Assembly: GCA_003136335.1 (NCBI GenBank)
Contig: PLEA01000594.1
Location: 1 to 9,011 of the forward strand
Origin: Acidobacteriaceae bacterium
GTDB taxonomy: Bacteria > Acidobacteriota > Terriglobia > Terriglobales > SbA1
DNA length: 9,011 bases
Direction: 5' to 3'
Shown here: positions 5,513 to 9,011 of the stretch, in pieces
Layout: every line of letters begins with the position of its first letter
Numbering within the stretch: position 1 is the first letter of the stretch
Translations under genes and position numbers: made by a program
The notes under the pieces: generated by a model
What the model was told of the DNA's origin: nothing
What the model saw: the letters and a program-made list of their open reading frames with translations, nothing else
Database searches by the model: none

Positions 5513-6481
5513 CTACGGAATCAGCAGCAGCTTCCCCGTAGTTTTTCGTCCTTCCAGGTCGCGATGTGCCTGCTGTGCTTCAGCCAGAGGATAGATGTGT
5601 TCGATCCGCAGCTTTAGTTTGCTGGACGCCACCATGCCAAACACCGCGCTTGATCGAGCCAGCAACTCCTCCCGTGTGGCGATGTAGTTCGCCAGCGTAG
5701 GCCGAGTGAGGTACAGCGAACCTTTCTGCGACAGGGCAACCAGATCAAACGGAGGCACCGCGCCGCTCGACCCGCCAAACAATACCATCACTCCGCGCGG
5801 CCGCAGAACGTTCAGCCCTTTCTCGAAAGTCGTCTTCCCTACCGAATCGTAAACCACGTCGACGCCCTTGCCGTGGGTTAGTCGTTTGGTCTCGGACTCG
5901 AAATCGGATTGCGCGTAGAGAATGACTTCGTCCGCCCCAGCTTCACGCGCTAGTTTCGCCTTGTCGTCCGTCGAGACCGTCGCAATCACGCGTGCGCCAA
6001 TGTGGTGCGCCATCTGCACCAGCAGCAGTCCCACGCCGCCGGCAGCGGCGTGCACCAGCGCCATTTCGCCGCGTTTCAAGGGATAAGTGTCATGCGAGAG
6101 ATAATGCGCCGTCATGCCCTGCAACATCGTCGCGGCGGCCTGCTGGTCCGTAACGCCGGATGGAATTGGCACCAGCCGGTCCGCAGCGACAGCAGCATAT
6201 TCCGCGTACGATCCCATCACCCCGGTCCAGGCCACGCGATCGCCGATTTTCACTGAGGTCACATCGGTGCCCACCGCAATGACGACGCCCGCGCCTTCCT
6301 GCCCCAACACAAACGGCAGCGGAGCTTTGTAGCGCCCTTCGCGGATGTACACATCGATAAAGTTCACACCCGAAGCGGCCAGCTTCACGACTGCCTCATT
6401 CGCCTTGGGCTGCGGAACCGGCACCTCCGCGAGTTCCATCGCCTCCGGCTCACCCGGTTGTTTGACTTCAATAGCTTTCAT
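5513..6481 (-). CDS. NADPH:quinone oxidoreductase-like protein, upstream copy
   Basis: A second 322-residue zinc-free quinone oxidoreductase of the zeta-crystallin type, exactly the same length as the gene at 4416-5384 and colinear with it. It shows PLPFVLGQEGAGVV (54-67), GDRVAW (80-85), the Rossmann loop HAAAGGVGLLLVQMA (144-158) and VDVVYDSVGKTTFE (207-220), and ends TGKLLLIP like its paralogue (AGKLLLIP). Differences cluster in residues 31-60 and 72-80 and around 101-145, the catalytic-domain parts facing the substrate, while the nucleotide-binding core is almost unchanged. That suggests duplicated enzymes with the same cofactor but diverged substrates. ATG 6479-6481 is chosen by homology of MKAIEVKQPG; the frame is open to 6730 without family similarity. 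No strong Shine-Dalgarno is seen. The gene is first of the same-strand pair, with 128 bp of repeat DNA before the second, and its stop is TAG. Confidence 0.93.
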   Translation of the reverse strand: MKAIEVKQPGEPEAMELAEVPVPQPKANEAVVKLAASGVNFIDVYIREGRYKAPLPFVLGQEGAGVVIAVGTDVTSVKIGDRVAWTGVMGSYAEYAAVAADRLVPIPSGVTDQQAAATMLQGMTAHYLSHDTYPLKRGEMALVHAAAGGVGLLLVQMAHHIGARVIATVSTDDKAKLAREAGADEVILYAQSDFESETKRLTHGKGVDVVYDSVGKTTFEKGLNVLRPRGVMVLFGGSSGAVPPFDLVALSQKGSLYLTRPTLANYIATREELLARSSAVFGMVASSKLKLRIEHIYPLAEAQQAHRDLEGRKTTGKLLLIP

Positions 6482-6615
6482 AAAAGTTCGGATTCGCGCG
6501 CCTGCTAGAAGATACTTGCCGGATGATTTTACACGCGATAGCCGAGACTCGAGCGCACTCCTTAAGGCCGAACTCGGCCGCATACTCCCACCTTGGTCCT
6601 GGAATGCCGGGCTAG

Positions 6616-6653
6616 GATGTTCAATTCCGAACATCTGCTTGTCGAATTCGAAC
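6616..6653. promoter_or_regulatory. Two operator-like palindromes upstream of the ADOP permease
   Basis: The first is a perfect 7-6-7 inverted repeat: GATGTTC (6616-6622), AATTCC, GAACATC (6629-6635). The second, GTCGAATTCGAAC (6641-6653), contains the 10-bp palindrome TCGAATTCGA (6642-6651). They share the outline TGTTC-AATTC-GAACA and their centres are 21 bp apart, two helical turns, so one dimeric regulator could bind both on the same DNA face. ADOP genes in acidobacteria often accompany PadR-family regulators, and PadR sites are commonly ATGT/ACAT inverted repeats. The first site has ATGT and ACAT separated by 10 bases. The link to PadR is inference; no regulator gene is in the window. 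Confidence 0.5.
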
Positions 6654-6750
6654 ACTCTACGTACTCCCAAACCGACTTCAGACTCATTTTCAAAGGGTTG
6701 TACGAGATACTGTTGGCGACAATCTTGCAAGGTAGAAGAGCACGACAGCA

Positions 6751-6756
6751 GAGGAA
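6751..6756 (+). promoter_or_regulatory. Ribosome binding site of the ADOP permease
   Basis: GAGGAA lies 5 bases before the ATG at 6762. It is the clearest Shine-Dalgarno of the plus-strand genes and fixes the start. Confidence 0.75.
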
Positions 6757-6761
6757 ATTAT

Positions 6762-9011
6762 ATGCAGAATCTGTTTCAGGATTTTCATTACGCGCTGCGG
6801 CAGTTGCGCAAGAATCCAGGGTTCACGACCGTCGCGGTCTTGACCCTTGCGCTCGGGTTAGGAGCCAACACTGCGATTTTCAGCGTGATTGATGCAGTTT
6901 TGCTGCGTCCGCTTCCTTTTCATGCCCCCAGCCGCTTGGTCGTGGTAAAGCCCACCGAGCCCGACCGGCGCGACGATATTGGCGTGTCCTATCCCACCTT
7001 TCTGGACTGGAGATCACAGAACCATGTCTTTGAGGGTCTCTCTGTATTTCGTGAAGACGATTTCACTCTTACAGGAAGAGGCGAGCCCGCACATCTGACG
7101 GGCGCCGTAGTTTCTGCGAATCTGTTTTCAGTGCTGGGCGTTCCTCCCGCTACAGGAAGAGATTTTATTCCCGAGGAAGACAAACCAACCGGCACTGGTT
7201 TGCCGATCATCTTGAGCCATAGTCTTTGGCAAAACCGTTTCGGGTCCGATCCGAAAATCGTAGGTCAGAACCTCACTTTGGACGGTCAAACCTTTGCTGT
7301 CGTTGGCGTGATGCCAGGGCGGTTTCAATTTCCGGTGCAGCGAACACCGGTTGAATTCTGGACGACAATTGCTCTCGATGCGCAGCCTATGAACGGATCG
7401 CCGCCAATGACTTCGCAGCGCGGAGCTGGATATCTTGATGTGATCGCCCGCCTGAGACCTAAGGTCAAAATCGAAGTGGCGCAGTCTGAGATGGCCGGAA
7501 TTCAAGGCGGCCTGAACCGGCAATATCAGGAGAATAGGCCCAAAGGAATCAGCCTTGTTCCGGAAGCGGATGCGGTGGTGGGGGACATGCGCCAGGGCCT
7601 CTTCATTCTTCTCGGAGCCGTAGCACTGGTTCTGCTCATCGCCTGCGCGAATTTGTCGAATCTGTTGTTAGCCAGAGCCGCTATGCGAAATAAAGAAATC
7701 AGTGTGCGCACGGCGTTGGGAGCGACGCGCTGGATGATTGTGCGTCAGTTGCTGGCAGAGAGCGTCTTGCTCGCAACCGCAGGCGCCGTGGCGGGGCTCG
7801 GGCTTGCCGCGTCGGGAATCAAGTTGCTGACGGCCTTAGCGCCGGCGGACCTGCCAAGAATTACGGAGAGCGGCCTCAACCTGCAAGTGCTGATCTTCAC
7901 CGCGCTGGTTGCGGTTTTGACCAGCGTTCTATTCGGACTGGTCCCGGCCCTGCAGGCGGCCAAGCCTGAATTAGCCGCCTCTCTCAAAGAAGGCGGCCGG
8001 AGCGGAACTGAGACCATGGCGCGCAGCCGCTTGAGATCTGCATTGATCGTCACAGAAATGGCTCTCGCCATGGTCCTGCTGGTGGGTGCTGGCCTATTGC
8101 TGCGAAGCCTTCTGGGTTTGGGAAAAGTAGATCCCGGCTTTGCTAAAGATCACGTCATTACCTTCGGACTCGACTTGCCCGGCCGGTACGGACAACCTCA
8201 GAGAGTGGAATTCTATCGCGGCCTGCTGGAGAAGATTCGGGCCACTCCGGGTGTGCGTTCAGCCAGCGCCGCGTTTCCGCTTCCTCTCTCGGCGGACGAC
8301 ATCAAGACCAGCTTCGAAGTTGAAGGCCGTCCCATGCAGGCATCGGAGCATCCGGTTACGACCCTACACATCATTGATCGCGATTATTTCCGCACCCTGG
8401 GAATTCCGCTTTTGAGCGGCCGCGAGTTCAACGTCCAAGATGATGCCGTGGGAGCGACGGCTGTCGTCATTATCAGCGAGAGGCTTGCAAAGCAAGTGTT
8501 CCCTGGAGAAGATTCGGTCGGCCGGCGGATCAAGCCGGGTATTTCGAGTGGAAATAGCGGCGAACCAATGCGGGTAATCGTGGGCGTGGTCGGAGATGTA
8601 AAAGCGGAGGGTCTGGGTGCTCCCTCCATTCCAGAATCTTATGTGCCTTATGCCCAGTTGCCATTCGCTCCAATGTCCGTGGTCGTGCGCACGGAAATCG
8701 CTCCTGGGCATATGGTGCCCACACTGACCGGTGAGGTTCAGTCCCTGGACAGCGCTCTGCCTCTTTTGCACGTGAAAACTCTTGACGAGTATGTGGACGA
8801 TTCAATTGTCGGTACGCGCTTCGAAGCCTTCCTCCTCGGGACCTTCGGGGTTCTTGCATTTGTGCTCACCGCGGTTGGACTGTATGGAGTGATTTCGTAT
8901 ACCGTAGTCCAGCGCGCGCGCGAGATGGGTATTCGCCTTGCTTTGGGTGCGGATCGCGCTGTGATCCTGGGAATGGTCGTCAAGCACGGAACACTGCTGG
9001 CCTGTGCGGGG
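6762..9011 (+). CDS. ADOP-type ABC transporter permease (MacB/FtsX family, no ATPase), 3' end outside window
   Basis: An inner-membrane protein of the acidobacterial duplicated orphan permease type: two MacB-periplasmic-core plus FtsX units in one chain. The 750 codons visible are uninterrupted and reach the window edge; relatives are about 800 residues or more, so little is missing. It starts MQNLFQDFHYALRQLRKNPG, then a first membrane segment FTTVAVLTLALGLGANTAIF (21-40) and a periplasmic core to about 275 (SYPTFLDWRSQNHVFEGLSV, VVGVMPGRFQFP). A first FtsX block has membrane helices near 279-305, 326-350 and 375-400, ending in PALQAAKPELAASLKEGGR. The second unit starts with RSRLRSALIVTEMALAMVLLVGAGLLLRSL (424-450), a second core, and a last FtsX block from about 687 (LGTFGVLAFVLTAVGLYGVISY, REMGIRLALGADR). 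No Walker motifs are present. The family is presumed to work in mechanotransmission or efflux of peptides or lipids with an ATPase from elsewhere; no substrate can be named. Confidence 0.94.
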   Translation, partial: MQNLFQDFHYALRQLRKNPGFTTVAVLTLALGLGANTAIFSVIDAVLLRPLPFHAPSRLVVVKPTEPDRRDDIGVSYPTFLDWRSQNHVFEGLSVFREDDFTLTGRGEPAHLTGAVVSANLFSVLGVPPATGRDFIPEEDKPTGTGLPIILSHSLWQNRFGSDPKIVGQNLTLDGQTFAVVGVMPGRFQFPVQRTPVEFWTTIALDAQPMNGSPPMTSQRGAGYLDVIARLRPKVKIEVAQSEMAGIQGGLNRQYQENRPKGISLVPEADAVVGDMRQGLFILLGAVALVLLIACANLSNLLLARAAMRNKEISVRTALGATRWMIVRQLLAESVLLATAGAVAGLGLAASGIKLLTALAPADLPRITESGLNLQVLIFTALVAVLTSVLFGLVPALQAAKPELAASLKEGGRSGTETMARSRLRSALIVTEMALAMVLLVGAGLLLRSLLGLGKVDPGFAKDHVITFGLDLPGRYGQPQRVEFYRGLLEKIRATPGVRSASAAFPLPLSADDIKTSFEVEGRPMQASEHPVTTLHIIDRDYFRTLGIPLLSGREFNVQDDAVGATAVVIISERLAKQVFPGEDSVGRRIKPGISSGNSGEPMRVIVGVVGDVKAEGLGAPSIPESYVPYAQLPFAPMSVVVRTEIAPGHMVPTLTGEVQSLDSALPLLHVKTLDEYVDDSIVGTRFEAFLLGTFGVLAFVLTAVGLYGVISYTVVQRAREMGIRLALGADRAVILGMVVKHGTLLACAG

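Larger units (their letters stand above)
6482..6761. other. Divergent intergenic region between oxidoreductase and permease genes
   Basis: These 280 bp should hold the promoters of both divergent transcripts. Seen here are a 6-bp-stem palindrome GGCCGA-AC-TCGGCC (6566-6579), two operator-like palindromes (6616-6653) and the permease ribosome binding site. GATACT at 6706-6711 could be a -10 box for the permease, but no matching -35 was found at the usual distance. No gene is supported; open frames crossing it have no family similarity. Confidence 0.55.

Noticed and set aside
6482..6730. N-terminal extension of the upstream oxidoreductase to 6730
   Set aside because: No similarity to the family or to the other copy, and it would cover the divergent promoter region and the operator-like palindromes.
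6593..6892. 99-codon plus-strand open frame overlapping the permease start
   Set aside because: It overlaps the permease in another frame, has no ribosome binding site of note and crosses the operator-like palindromes.
1..9011. A defence, biosynthetic or other novel multi-gene system
   Set aside because: All recognised genes are metabolic enzymes, an outer-membrane receptor remnant or a permease; no conserved multi-gene module, toxin-antitoxin pair, nuclease or reverse transcriptase was seen.

Overview
The window looks like a piece of an Acidobacteriota (Terriglobia-like) chromosome or metagenome contig. The evidence is an orphan permease of the ADOP type (a MacB/FtsX permease without ATPase, named for acidobacteria), a large Oar-like TonB-dependent receptor barrel of the kind expanded in that phylum, moderately high GC, and intergenic degenerate 7-bp repeats of a kind I recall from acidobacterial genomes (memory, not a search). 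No mobilisation genes, phage genes, CRISPR arrays, tRNAs or rRNAs were seen.

Layout. Positions 1-383 (minus) hold the start of a transketolase C-terminal subunit. It is preceded with a one-base stop/start overlap by the last 46 codons of the transketolase N-terminal subunit (to about 523). At about 519-524 that gene stops abruptly. The plus strand continues directly into a TonB-dependent receptor barrel (to 3248) that lacks its signal peptide, regulatory domain and plug. Both divergent genes have lost their 5' ends at one point, so this is either a deletion across the shared promoter region or an assembly misjoin. A 309-bp gap with heptamer repeats and a palindrome follows. Next come a pyridoxamine-5'-phosphate-oxidase-like flavoprotein (3558-4223, plus), a 160-bp palindromic repeat element (4245-4404), and two tandem minus-strand NADPH:quinone oxidoreductase paralogues (4416-5384 and 5513-6481). 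The two paralogues have equal length and about two thirds identity, and the gap between them is almost filled by inverted heptamer arrays. A divergent intergenic region (6482-6761) holds two similar palindromes one helical repeat pair apart. The ADOP permease then starts at 6762 and runs off the window.

How the genes relate. The transketolase halves form one operon for one enzyme (non-oxidative pentose phosphate pathway). The two oxidoreductases are a tandem duplication, possibly co-transcribed from upstream of 6481. The flavoprotein and the ADOP permease show no functional link to their neighbours. I found no convincing new multi-gene system. What merits checking is the gene-to-gene junction near 520, the bracketing heptamer/palindrome repeats, and the paired operator-like sites in front of the permease.
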